Assembly: GCA_965221195.1 (NCBI GenBank)
Contig: OZ244864.1
Coordinates: 372,001 to 436,000 of the forward strand
DNA from: Poriferisodalis sp965221195
GTDB taxonomy: Bacteria > Actinomycetota > Acidimicrobiia > Acidimicrobiales > Poriferisodalaceae
Reading direction: 5' to 3'
DNA: 64,000 bases
The translations under genes were made by a program, and so were the position numbers. This document shows, piece after piece, positions 50,320 through 62,101 of this stretch. Within the stretch, counting starts at the first letter, position 1, and every line of letters starts with the position of its first letter. The notes beneath the pieces are model-generated. The model was not told where the DNA came from. It worked only from the letters and a program-made list of their open reading frames with translations, and made no database searches.

Positions 50320-50603
50320 GACTTGAGAAGACAGGCAAAGAGTTTCGCGGACGAGCTGTCCGCAACACTCAACGGCACTGTGACTGGCGGCAGATCGTGG
50401 AAGATGTGCGTGAATCCGACTCTCACCCTCACTGGTGGGTGATCGCTACGCCTCGCGCAGATTGAACTCCACTGGCTCTGGCGGGAATCCCAGAGTTATT
50501 GAGTTTTCAGCAGCCGATTACAGATGACATCACTTCGTTCCTGCAACTGGCCGATGACGACTTGAGGGCTTACACACCGCTCAAACATTCTCAGTCAATC
50601 TGA
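50320..50603 (+). other. Protein-like relic frame with one internal stop
   Basis: On the plus strand one frame runs from about 50320 through LEKTGKEFRGRAVRN...WWVIATPRAD, meets a single TGA, and continues as TPLALAGIPELLSFQQP to TGA 50603. Composition looks coded. It has no start codon at its beginning and no family I recognise, so it may be a decayed small gene or chance. Confidence 0.25.
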
Positions 50604-53600
50604 GGTGAAGCCGGTGCCTTCTTCGAAGTTGAGTTCTCGGGTGTTTTCGTTGACGTTGCGAATCACATTGTTGTCAAAGCCGGTTGGTCGGCGGACCTCA
50701 ATCTCAACTCGAATGTCAACCTCTGCGTCGGGATGGCCGAGGATTCGTGTCAGCACACCATCGCTGAGTCTGGTGAACGATTGCGTCGGCCGGGTCGCGT
50801 CCAACTTGACCGAACCGCGGAACACCCGAAGTGCGCTCTCAGCAGCATCGCCCTGGTCTCTTGCAGCGCCAGCAGTACCGCCCGCGTCGGCATCGCCGCT
50901 GGTCTGGTGATCCGCGAACGGTTGCTTTGACTGCATATCGGCAGCTTCGGACTGGCGTTGAGCATCCACACCTGCCTGCTGTCGATCTCGCTCATGTTGC
51001 GCTTTGAGCAGATCAGCTCGCACCACCAACGTCGAGGGCGAAATCGCTCCTGCTGGCTGGCCAGGCATACTCAAGCCGTCGTAACGGTTGGCCTGTTCGT
51101 CATAGGAGACCGCCACACCGAAGCCTTCGGTGTTCCACATGATGCCGTCGGGCCCAGCCGCAACCGTGCCCAGCAGCACGTCTTGGTCGCGCAGCCGCGG
51201 CAGGTAGACGTAGCGAGCCATGTCCTCCCAGAGCACCGACACCGGGACGTGCCCGTCGGACCAGCGCGATGCCAGCACACCGTCTAGTTGCTGTCGCAGA
51301 ATCACCGCAGGGAACTGAACAGCCAATGTGCCGTCGTTCAGCAAACGCCGACCAGCGCTCTCGGCAATCCGCAGGGCCGGCGCCATATGCCCGCCGAGGC
51401 TGCCGCCATGAACCGATCCACTGTCCGAGCTTCGTTCCGCTCGGTCGGCATCGATCCTCACTGCTTCCAAGTCGATCCCGCCCCGTGGCTCGTGTTGCTG
51501 CGGTACTAGGAGATACCGATACGCCTCAACTACGCGCAGACCTGCCGCTTGGTCGGCCCGTTCACGCAGCGTCTGTGCAAGTTTCCTCTGCTGAGCGTCG
51601 AGATTCAGTTCCTCGTGGCGACTACAGATGCCGTCCCACGCCAAGTACTCGGCTGCCGCCTGCTCCAGCCCCTCAACTGCTCGATGTTCCGCCGCCACGA
51701 ACACGATCATGTTGCGGAACTGGCGGGCACCCGCCCCCCGCTGCTCAAGGATCTCGCGGGCAGTCGCCAGCGCTGGAGAGTCCTCGGAGTTCACGGTTAG
51801 CGGGGCACTTGGCTCCAAAATCACCAGCCGAGCACGAGGTTCGTCGGCCACGTCGGCGGGACCGGTGGGTGCTATGTGCAGCCCCGCGAAAGGGCTGTTG
51901 CGCAAGCTGCGTCCGGCTCCTTCACGCATCCGACGGACGATTTCAGCCTGGACTTCGTGCCGCTCACCGTCAAGCAGATTTTGCACCTCATCCTGCGCTG
52001 TGCGCGTGACGTTCTGCTGTCGATCGAACCAGTACCGGTCGCGATCCACGTAGAGGTACGGTGCCTCGGCAGCGATGCGGCTCAGCGCATCAGAGAACGG
52101 ACCAGATGGATCGCCTGCGAAGGTAGAACCCAAGCGAACACGTCGAACATCGAGACCTTGGTTTGTGCTGCCCACTCGGGGCGTGGCTCCAACGAAGATG
52201 GTGCGGGCAACCCGGCGGGTGGCATGCAAGGCTCCAAGGTGAGGTGTGCCGCGGTCGATCTGAGTGGCATGTGAGTCGTGCCCGTCAACATCCGACGAGA
52301 TGACGGGATGCCAGTAGTCGCTCAGGCGGCCTGCCAGTTCGTTAACGACACGGTCGTCGCCGAGCGGGATGGAGCACGGGAGAATCAAGGGCGACTTGTC
52401 GTCGCTGGCCCACAGTGAATCGATGGTTGCTGCCATCAACCGCAACACGCCACGAGTCCGCTGGAACCGGTCAATCGCCGACCAATCCTGATACAACCGG
52501 TCGAACAATTCTGGGTGAATCGGATATGCCGCCTTGATCCGTTCGACATAGGCGACCTCGGAACATTCGGCGGGAAAGTCGCTGCGACGCGACCGGTACA
52601 ACTGCCCGAAAGCTTCTGCGGTTGCGTCACGGTGCTCGCGGGCCTCGTCGCTGAGCGGCTCAAACAGGCGACGACGCACTATCTCATAACTCTCGTCTCC
52701 GCTGGCCGGCTGCCATGTCTCAGCAAGCCGGTTCGTGACGTTCGTCAGCCGCCGCAACGCTTCCCGGCCGGCAGTACCGCCGATCTCCAAGCTGGACACA
52801 CCGAAGTTCTCGTCGTCTGAGTCCGCTTCCTCTGATGCGGGGATAGAAACCACCACGAGCGCGCCATCGGTGGCCTTTGCCGCTTCGGAGAGCGTCTGGG
52901 CGAAGCTGAATTGCGAGTCAAAACTGCCGCCGGGCAGGTCGGTGCGCTCGTACAGCTCGCGGGCATACGCGACCCACTCGTCGATCAGCACTAGGCAGGG
53001 GGAGCACACGGTGAGCACATCACGGATTCCATCGCCCGGGTTGACTCGGTTGCGGTCGCTGTCGGCAAGCAGGTCGTACGCCGCTCGGCCTCCGAGCTGC
53101 CAAGCGATCTCGCCCCAGATCGTGTTGACCTCGGTGCCGTCGGGTTTGGTATGCACTTCACCGGCACCGAACCGATTACCCACGACCACGGCGCAGTTGA
53201 CTTCTGGCATCTTGTCAATGCCTGCACTGCGTACAAGCTCGACAAGCTCGGGCGGCATCTGAGCAGGATCGATACCCAACATCAGGTGGTACAGGGCTAT
53301 CAGGCTGTGTGTCTTACCACCGCCGAAATTGGTCTGGCAGCTGATGACCGGCTGCCCACCTTGGCCCGTCACACGCTTGATCGCCAAGCTCAACAACCCG
53401 CGCAACCCGACCGTCAGATAGGTGCGCTCGAAGAAGCGGCAAGCGTCGGAGTACTCGTCGCTGCCGATTCCTTGGCGAACCATGTCGAGGTCAGCTGCGA
53501 ACTCTGCGACGGTGAACTTTCCAGAATGGATGTCGTCGTGCGGTGCAATGACCTCACGCCACGGCTTCAGGCCGCGCTGCGCTGCGTTGAGCACATTGAC

Positions 53601-54068
53601 AGCAGCATTCGGGGTCTTGCTCTGCTCAGTTTTTTGGACACGTTCGTATTCGATGCGGTTGAGATCGTGCAGCAGTTCCTCCACTGCGGTCGCGCCCTGC
53701 GGTGCCACGGCTTCGATGAGAGAAACGATGGCGCTGAGTGTGTACTGCGTGTCATTCAGGCGGAAGCGCTTGTTGTGTGCCCAATCGTTCCGTTTGTCCC
53801 GAAGGGCAAACACAACGTTGCGCGCGCTGCGAGGCAGCTGCCGCTCGAAAGTCCCCCGCCAGCAATCGGCGATAACACGCAGCAGAAACGCCGGATCCTC
53901 TGTGGAGAACTCCGAAATGGGCGGCCGAGCAGTGGAGGCGAGCCGAGCCGCCCAGTCCGCGCCGCCGCCTGGACCTTGCGACATGTGTCGATCCACGAAC
54001 GGCCCAAGACAGCGGGCAAGGATCTCAAAGGCCTCTCCCACCCGCGCCCGATTGCTCATCTCCGCCAT
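50595..54068 (-). CDS. DUF499 (COG1483) AAA+ ATPase with N-terminal Swt1-type HEPN domain
   Basis: 1,157-residue defence-type ATPase. Residues about 1-130 look like a Swt1-HEPN domain: RVGEAFEILARCLGPFVDRH and, decisively, the Rx4H RNase motif R93-NDWA-H98. The DUF499 ATPase follows, with Walker A NFGGGKTHS (about 247-255) and Walker B CLVLIDEWVAYAR (about 358-370). The C-terminal part contains an acidic/Gln-rich linker and a final beta-rich piece. It is the ATPase partner of the DUF1156 methylase at 55471, a pairing known in predicted defence loci. ATG 54068 follows GGCGGAG. It is on the same strand as the methylase, but the two are separated by two antisense genes. Confidence 0.87.
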   Translation of the reverse strand: MAEMSNRARVGEAFEILARCLGPFVDRHMSQGPGGGADWAARLASTARPPISEFSTEDPAFLLRVIADCWRGTFERQLPRSARNVVFALRDKRNDWAHNKRFRLNDTQYTLSAIVSLIEAVAPQGATAVEELLHDLNRIEYERVQKTEQSKTPNAAVNVLNAAQRGLKPWREVIAPHDDIHSGKFTVAEFAADLDMVRQGIGSDEYSDACRFFERTYLTVGLRGLLSLAIKRVTGQGGQPVISCQTNFGGGKTHSLIALYHLMLGIDPAQMPPELVELVRSAGIDKMPEVNCAVVVGNRFGAGEVHTKPDGTEVNTIWGEIAWQLGGRAAYDLLADSDRNRVNPGDGIRDVLTVCSPCLVLIDEWVAYARELYERTDLPGGSFDSQFSFAQTLSEAAKATDGALVVVSIPASEEADSDDENFGVSSLEIGGTAGREALRRLTNVTNRLAETWQPASGDESYEIVRRRLFEPLSDEAREHRDATAEAFGQLYRSRRSDFPAECSEVAYVERIKAAYPIHPELFDRLYQDWSAIDRFQRTRGVLRLMAATIDSLWASDDKSPLILPCSIPLGDDRVVNELAGRLSDYWHPVISSDVDGHDSHATQIDRGTPHLGALHATRRVARTIFVGATPRVGSTNQGLDVRRVRLGSTFAGDPSGPFSDALSRIAAEAPYLYVDRDRYWFDRQQNVTRTAQDEVQNLLDGERHEVQAEIVRRMREGAGRSLRNSPFAGLHIAPTGPADVADEPRARLVILEPSAPLTVNSEDSPALATAREILEQRGAGARQFRNMIVFVAAEHRAVEGLEQAAAEYLAWDGICSRHEELNLDAQQRKLAQTLRERADQAAGLRVVEAYRYLLVPQQHEPRGGIDLEAVRIDADRAERSSDSGSVHGGSLGGHMAPALRIAESAGRRLLNDGTLAVQFPAVILRQQLDGVLASRWSDGHVPVSVLWEDMARYVYLPRLRDQDVLLGTVAAGPDGIMWNTEGFGVAVSYDEQANRYDGLSMPGQPAGAISPSTLVVRADLLKAQHERDRQQAGVDAQRQSEAADMQSKQPFADHQTSGDADAGGTAGAARDQGDAAESALRVFRGSVKLDATRPTQSFTRLSDGVLTRILGHPDAEVDIRVEIEVRRPTGFDNNVIRNVNENTRELNFEEGTGFTSD

Positions 54069-54229
54069 CGTGGTTCTCCGCCGTTACTGCTGATCTGGGT
54101 TCACCGAACCCTCGCCTACCGGGCCGATGGCATCGCACGCCCGCCTAGCGAGTGTCTCCATTATGCGCACTCTGTGCTCAAAGCAGACTGATGAGCAGTT
54201 ACCCTGAAGCCGTGCAAGGAGACAAGACC

Positions 54230-54436
54230 ATGAGCAACACACCACATGTTCTTGGCTCTGACACTGACGGCGGGTCGCAGGCCATCTTGGGTCAAGCTGC
54301 ACCACCCGGTGTGGCAGAGGCCATTGAACTATACGAAGCAGCGATGCTCCACTACGCAGCAGCGGCTGCGTACACAATCCCAGTGCGCAAGACATCTTCC
54401 ACCAGCGCTGAGCGTGCAGCAAGCTTCACCAACTAA
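54230..54436 (+). CDS. 68-residue peptide ahead of the SDH protease
   Basis: ATG 54230 with AAGGAG 8 bp ahead, ending 14 bp before the protease gene. It is Ala-rich with a predicted helix (PGVAEAIELYEAAMLHYAAA) and a Ser/Thr-rich tail. I do not recognise a family. Its ribosome site and spacing make translation credible. It could be a partner, substrate or regulator of the protease. Confidence 0.65.
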   Translation: MSNTPHVLGSDTDGGSQAILGQAAPPGVAEAIELYEAAMLHYAAAAAYTIPVRKTSSTSAERAASFTN

Positions 54437-54450
54437 CCAATCCCAATCCA

Positions 54451-55412
54451 ATGGGCACATGGGGCGAAGTCGAACAGGAACTGCTGAATCTCCTGCTCCC
54501 TAACGGCGCGCCCGACTTCGACAAAGTACGCCGCAGACACCTCCGCAGCCTTGCCGAGTACACCGGGCACTCGGTCATCGTGTACGAGACGGCAGGTTTC
54601 GCGCCGCCGCCCGGCACATCGCCCGACGATGTCTCGATCTCACTTGACCCTGACATCGGAGCGTTCATGGAGGTGGTACACGGTCTGCCGACATCTGTGC
54701 CATTGGACCTGATCCTGCACTCTCCGGGCGGCACGGCTGAAGCGGCCGAGGCGATCGTGGACTACTTGCGTGGACGCTTCCCGACGCTGCGTGTTGTTGT
54801 GCCCGTGGCAGCCATGTCAGCCGCCACGATGGTCGCAATGGCCGCCGATGAGATTGTGATGGGTACTCACTCACAGCTCGGCCCTATCGATCCGCAGATC
54901 ACTATTGCCACTCCCGAGGGTCCCGCTCAGCACCTGCTGCTGCGATTCGGGCCCAGTTCAACGAGGCACGCCGAGACCTCGCTGACCACCCCGAGCACAC
55001 CGCGGCTTGGTTGCCGATTCTGCGCAGCATGGCACCAGCACTGCTACAGATATGCGAGAATGCCGAGGAACTTGCGAAATCGATGGTCACGGAATGGCTG
55101 ACGACATACATGTTCGCTGGTGATGAAGACCGCGAATCGAAGGCTCTCAGCGTCTCCAGTGAATTGGCCAACTACGAGGAGTTCAATAGCCACGGCCGCC
55201 GACTGAATGCCAACCGGCTTCGGTCGTTAGGGCTGAACATCACGATGCTGGAATCTGACCAACGCCTGCAAGATCTCGTGTTGAGTGTGCATCACGCCGT
55301 CAACCACACCATGAACCACACCGGTGTCATCAAGATCGTGGAGAACCATCTCGGCCGGGCATTCATCCGAAGGGCAAGCATCGTTCACGTTCCGATTCCA
55401 CAGGAGCCATAG
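54451..55412 (+). pseudogene. SDH/SppA-type Clp-fold serine protease, frameshifted
   Basis: The serine-dehydrogenase-proteinase (SDH, ClpP/SppA-like) domain opens with LPNGAPDFDKVRRRHLRSL. It shows the oxyanion-type DLILHSPGGTAEAAEAIVDY, the nucleophile stretch VAAMSAATMVAMAADEI and GTHSQLGPIDPQI. At about 54920-54935 the frame is lost: the first frame turns into unrelated sequence. The natural continuation (AIRAQFNEARRDLADHPEH, then LPILRSMAP through NHLGRAFIRRASIVHV) is one base out. A single base missing explains it. The C-terminal half otherwise looks intact, so the mutation is recent or a sequencing error. Confidence 0.82.
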
Positions 55413-55470
55413 ACCCCGGCTGACAAGTGCCGAACAGCGAGGAAGTCCGCGGCAACGCTCCGGGTGTCGG

Positions 55471-58227
55471 TTACTGGAAGGCGAGGGTGCCGTCGGAGGT
55501 TTGAGCTTGGCGGGCTAGGTCGGGCCATGCGATGACCAGAGCGTTGTAGGCGAGAGCTTCAGACTGGCTGCCGGTGCGCTCGCAAATATGGAAGAGCCGA
55601 TAGGCGAGGTCGCGGGGTGCATCGTCGCTGGCACCGGCGGCTTGCAGCAGCGCACCTGCCGCCTCGGTGCCGTCGCGCATGAGTGTCAGCCGCAGGTGCA
55701 GCGTGGTCTCCCACACCGTTCGGCGCCTGTCGGTGGCCGGGTGCCATTGCTCGTTGAGTTCATCAGCTTTGAGCAGCCGGCATTCGTTGCCTTGCTGCCA
55801 CAGAATGCCTGCTTGGACGAGTCCGCCGAGGGAAGTGTTCTTGGCTTTGCAGAGCGTGTCGGCCTCACCAGCGGGGCCGATGTTGTGGCCGTATTGCGTG
55901 TACCAAGCGAGCGCCCAGCGAGTATCAGCATCAAGGCTGCCCTCGTGCTCTTCAAGCACCGCGTCGAGCGCTCGGTTGATCTCAGCCAAGGCATCGCGCA
56001 CGGTCATCGAACTGCCATCGGGCTCAACCACGCGGCTGTAGCGGGAGAAGACTGCCATACCCGGCCCGATGGACGACTGTGCCAAGTCGACTGGGGCGAT
56101 GTTCTCTTGCTGTAATCCGCGCAGCGCCTCGGGAAGCTCTTGGCGCAGCGCCGTCAGAAAGTTGCGGCGGCTCACCACCGGCGCATCGGCAGGGCGGCGG
56201 CGGCACACCAAGATGATCGACGATGCCAGAGCGGCCCGGCCCACTTCGCGTAGTCCGCCAGGTTGTTCAGTGCGGATCGGCCAGGTGCGCTCAATCATGG
56301 CCCCGCTATCGAGCAACCCTTCGAGCATGGTCTCCCAACCCGTCGACGCAGTACCCGACGCGTCGGTCTCAGACTGCTTGAAGGCGTAGAAGACCGTCCA
56401 CGGGAAGCGATCGTCGTGCGCGTCCGCCATAGAGCGAAACGCATCGCGCAGACCACCCTCAAAGAAAGCCGCAGCAGCATCCCAGCCGTCGTGGCGGGCC
56501 GGTTCGGCAATCAGCTCGGATGCCTTGGGCACCTTCAACGTGTCGAACAGGTTTGGCCAGATGTCCGTGAGGCAGCGCCGGAGCCAGATGTAGAAAAAAT
56601 CGGACAGATCGGCATACGGGATGTTGTCGTAGTAGGGCGGGTCGGTACACACCACAACAGGTGCTACCTCGCCGTTGCCCACGCTCGGATCAGATTCTCG
56701 GGCATCTCGCTGTGTAGCCCAGCCGGGCGGCGCGGACGGGAGACGGCGCATCACCTCAACGAGATAGTCAAGCTGACCCATGAAGTTGCCAGTCGACGTC
56801 GAAAACGGATTGCCTTCCGCGTACACCCAGATCATTGGCAGTGCCGGTCGGGCGAATACCTGCTCAAGTGTCTCTCTCCCCGGGTTCCAGAAACACTGGG
56901 AAGAGGTGCGGTTGGCAAGGCGTCCGATGGTCAGCGCCAAGTAGTGAGTGACCGCATCGGCGTAGGCCGCCGCGCCCATGCCGCCCTCGCGGAGCCGTCG
57001 AGAGTCGTCGTCGAACCCTGCCACAGCTGCTTCTCGTTCCACTTGGTCGCGCACCTCAGGCAATGCCTCGGTGAGCGCGCACAATGTGGTCAGCTGACGC
57101 GCAGTGAACAGATCAGCCCATTCAGTCAAGCCGTACTGCTGGACACGGAACCCGAGCGCCTTGGCAGGGAGGCTGCCCAGCGGCGCAGCCTCGGGCATCG
57201 GCACCTGCGAAGCTTCGACTTGGGCATCGTTGGCCTCTATGTAGGTGCGGCCACGCTCGCCTTGGGCCACCACACAAACAAGCTGTGAGCCGAGTCCACC
57301 TGCTTGAGCCGCGGACCTCACTTCGCTGAGCGGCACCGTCGTCTCACACACCAAACAGGTTGCGCCGCGGCGGGTCACGGTGCCCTTGGACGGGCAACCG
57401 TCACCGTGACGGACCACAAAGCGCACCGACCCATCGGCGACGTTGACCTGCGGTGCCAGCCAGGCCTGACGGTTGCGTCTCCTCGACAGCGCAAACGAAT
57501 TGAGCAACGGCATCGTCGCTTCGCAAGCGGGATTGGGGCACGGCACTGTGCGCGCCCACAGCCACGCAATCACCGTCGCTTGGTCGTCGCTCGGACTGCT
57601 CACCGACGGGTACAGGCTGCCGACACGCTCGTGGGCGATGTCGCGCAGCACCTCGCCGTAGTGACGGACATCTGCCGCCAAGCCTGTGGCACCCAGATAG
57701 TCAAGCTCCGGCGCTATGCCGAGTCCCCCTTCGGAGACTGGCACACGCCCAGCGAACTTGGGTGGTATCTCCACCAGTGCCTTGTTGATGAGCACCGCGA
57801 CCGGGTTCAGATCGCTAGCTCGTGCTGCCAAACCGAGTCGCTGTGCCTCCGCAGGAATGCTGCCTCCACCCGCGAATGGGTCCATCACCGCGGGCAGCGC
57901 ATCACCGCACGACGCAGCGATCTCGGCCCGCGCCCGCTGAAACACGGTCTCGTCGTTGGTGTTCTTCCACTGCACAAGGTCTTCGATGATCGCGAACAGT
58001 TCCCGGCGCCGTTCGTCTTGTGCTTCTTCGGTGGGGTACCGATCCAGATGAGCAGACGGGTCATCAACGAGTTGAGCGAACAGCACCGCCCGACAGGCCG
58101 CCAACGGTTTCCGGGACCACCACAGATGCAACGTGGAGGGGTGACCGTGGCGGATCGACTTCTCGCGGGCCGACGCAGTGTTGATCTCTTCCAGTGGCAG
58201 TGCGACCTCAATGAGCTTCTTGGTCAT
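55471..58227 (-). CDS. DUF1156 (COG1743) adenine-specific DNA methyltransferase
   Basis: 918-residue methylase of the DUF1156 type. The N-terminal DUF1156 block is LPLEEINTASAREKSIRHGH with STLHLWWSRKPLAACRA. The SAM motif DPFAGGGSIPAEA (about 116-128) and the catalytic DPPYYDNIPYADL (D about 529) are in the circularly permuted order of this family. Zn-knuckle cysteines appear in CPNPACE and CLVCE. It should modify adenines in host DNA as the self-marking part of a defence module. ATG 58227 overlaps the helicase stop (ATGA). The gene appears intact. Confidence 0.9.
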   Translation of the reverse strand: MTKKLIEVALPLEEINTASAREKSIRHGHPSTLHLWWSRKPLAACRAVLFAQLVDDPSAHLDRYPTEEAQDERRRELFAIIEDLVQWKNTNDETVFQRARAEIAASCGDALPAVMDPFAGGGSIPAEAQRLGLAARASDLNPVAVLINKALVEIPPKFAGRVPVSEGGLGIAPELDYLGATGLAADVRHYGEVLRDIAHERVGSLYPSVSSPSDDQATVIAWLWARTVPCPNPACEATMPLLNSFALSRRRNRQAWLAPQVNVADGSVRFVVRHGDGCPSKGTVTRRGATCLVCETTVPLSEVRSAAQAGGLGSQLVCVVAQGERGRTYIEANDAQVEASQVPMPEAAPLGSLPAKALGFRVQQYGLTEWADLFTARQLTTLCALTEALPEVRDQVEREAAVAGFDDDSRRLREGGMGAAAYADAVTHYLALTIGRLANRTSSQCFWNPGRETLEQVFARPALPMIWVYAEGNPFSTSTGNFMGQLDYLVEVMRRLPSAPPGWATQRDARESDPSVGNGEVAPVVVCTDPPYYDNIPYADLSDFFYIWLRRCLTDIWPNLFDTLKVPKASELIAEPARHDGWDAAAAFFEGGLRDAFRSMADAHDDRFPWTVFYAFKQSETDASGTASTGWETMLEGLLDSGAMIERTWPIRTEQPGGLREVGRAALASSIILVCRRRPADAPVVSRRNFLTALRQELPEALRGLQQENIAPVDLAQSSIGPGMAVFSRYSRVVEPDGSSMTVRDALAEINRALDAVLEEHEGSLDADTRWALAWYTQYGHNIGPAGEADTLCKAKNTSLGGLVQAGILWQQGNECRLLKADELNEQWHPATDRRRTVWETTLHLRLTLMRDGTEAAGALLQAAGASDDAPRDLAYRLFHICERTGSQSEALAYNALVIAWPDLARQAQTSDGTLAFQ

Positions 58228-59077
58228 TGTTCGACTTCTTGCGCCGGGCGAGCGAACTCAGCAGGGCTGCGGCCGCGTGCCCATAGCGACGCCCAGCTGA
58301 AGTTCACACTGGTCACGTCGAATAAGTGACTCTCTGTGCCCACCTCCAGCGGGCCGGGCACGTACCGCACTGTGGTTCTGGCATCCAAGGTTCTGGCACT
58401 TGGGTCGCTGGTGGTGGGCTGAACTTCCACCAGCGCCAGCACCCAGCGTTCGGACTCGTTCAGGCTGGTGAGGATCTCGTTGCGACTGATGGTGACCGTG
58501 GCGGCCCCGGCTTGGCGACCCTTCACTTCGATGTAGCGGTAGCGGGTCACCGCTGCTTCGACCCAGCTCGATCGAATGTCAAAGCCGGGGTGGTTGGGGC
58601 GTTCGGAGTTCATGTCCACAGGATCCCAGCCGACAGCACGCTCAGCGGCCAGCACCGCCTCAATCGCCAGTCGCTCGGTCTCGCGCTTGGTGAGCACATC
58701 GCCCGATGGCGGTTCCGACGGGAATGCAGCGCAGTTTGAGGTCGCGCGCTCAGCCTCCAACTCCCTCAGCAGACCTTCGGGCACCACAAAGGCACCGCCG
58801 ACCACTCGCGGCGGCAGCGCGCTCACCGAACGCTCTTGTTCCAGTGCTGCCAAACGTGTCTCCAGGCGGCTTGCGTAGTCATCGGCTCGCCGACAGGCGG
58901 TGTCAACGTTCATTTTTGGGGTTCGTCCTGCGTCAACGTCTAGTTGCAGCTGGGCGGCTCGGTTATCCCAGTGGTTGATCTCGTTGGTCAAGCGGCGCTG
59001 AACTGCCTCGCGGGTGCGCTGCACTCTGGCCTCCGTACGTACACGCACTACAGCGAGATGCTCTGGCGCGGAAGTGT

Positions 59078-61420
<2,343 letters not shown>

Positions 61421-61471
61421 GTGCATCGGGCAAAATGGCACCACGAAACATAGACGTGACACCCGAGAGAC

Positions 61472-61972
61472 ATGACACCTGACGAGCGATTGGCTGCGAT
61501 ACGGCAGATCCACGACTCGCCCTTGCGGGTTGTGTTAGCGGTCACTGGCGGCGGGATGCTGGCGGTGAGTGACCTGCTGACAACGCCCGGCGCCTCCCGC
61601 ACCGTCCTTGAGGCATCGATCCCCTACACGGTGAGGTCGTTGTATGAGCTGATGGGTGCCGAACTGGAACCACACGTATCCGACGAAGCGGCGCTTGCGA
61701 TGGCAGATAGCTGCCTAGCTAGAGCGCAGCATCTCGTGTCGACCCCGCAGGCTGGCACCGAGCCGTGGCCGCTGGCGGGCACCTCATGCACCGCAGCGCT
61801 AACGACCGACCCGCCCCGACGCGGGGAGAATCGGGCACACATAGCCGCTGTCAGCAGCAACGGCGTGCGTATTGCCCGCAAGATCACCTACGAAACAGCA
61901 GACCGTATCGGACAAGACCGCGAAACATCCGACGCACTCATCGGACTAATGGCAGAGTTGGCTACGTCTTGA
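61472..61972 (+). CDS. CinA C-terminal-like (amidohydrolase-fold) protein
   Basis: 166-residue protein resembling the CinA C-terminal/NMN deamidase fold: LAVTGGGMLAVSDLLTTPGA, SRTVLEASIPYTVRSL, AALAMADSCLARAQHLV and the late PLAGTSCTAALTTDPP. Relatives, as I recall, are often fused to a nucleotidyltransferase domain absent here. ATG 61472 after GAGAG. Role unknown; possibly NMN recycling. It is divergent from the broken helicase and convergent with the CoA transferase. Confidence 0.72.
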   Translation: MTPDERLAAIRQIHDSPLRVVLAVTGGGMLAVSDLLTTPGASRTVLEASIPYTVRSLYELMGAELEPHVSDEAALAMADSCLARAQHLVSTPQAGTEPWPLAGTSCTAALTTDPPRRGENRAHIAAVSSNGVRIARKITYETADRIGQDRETSDALIGLMAELATS

Positions 61973-62041
61973 AGAATAAGTAGACGAATCAGTAACCGTC
62001 TGTGTCTACAACTAAGTTTTGATTGCAACCAGACGATCAAA

Positions 62042-62077
62042 CAGCAATATCTGACAAACCAGCAATGTCTGAGCAGT
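62042..62077. repeat. Two 18-bp units in the convergent gap
   Basis: CAGCAATATCTGACAAAC followed by CAGCAATGTCTGAGCAGT between the CinA-like and CoA-transferase genes. No terminator hairpin was seen in the 129-bp gap. Confidence 0.85.
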
Positions 62078-62101
62078 GAGCGATCGCCGCCGTCAAGTTG
62101 T

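Noticed and set aside
61973..62101. tRNA or small RNA gene in an AT-richer gap
   Set aside because: No cloverleaf or CCA end could be drawn; the gap mainly holds an 18-bp duplication.
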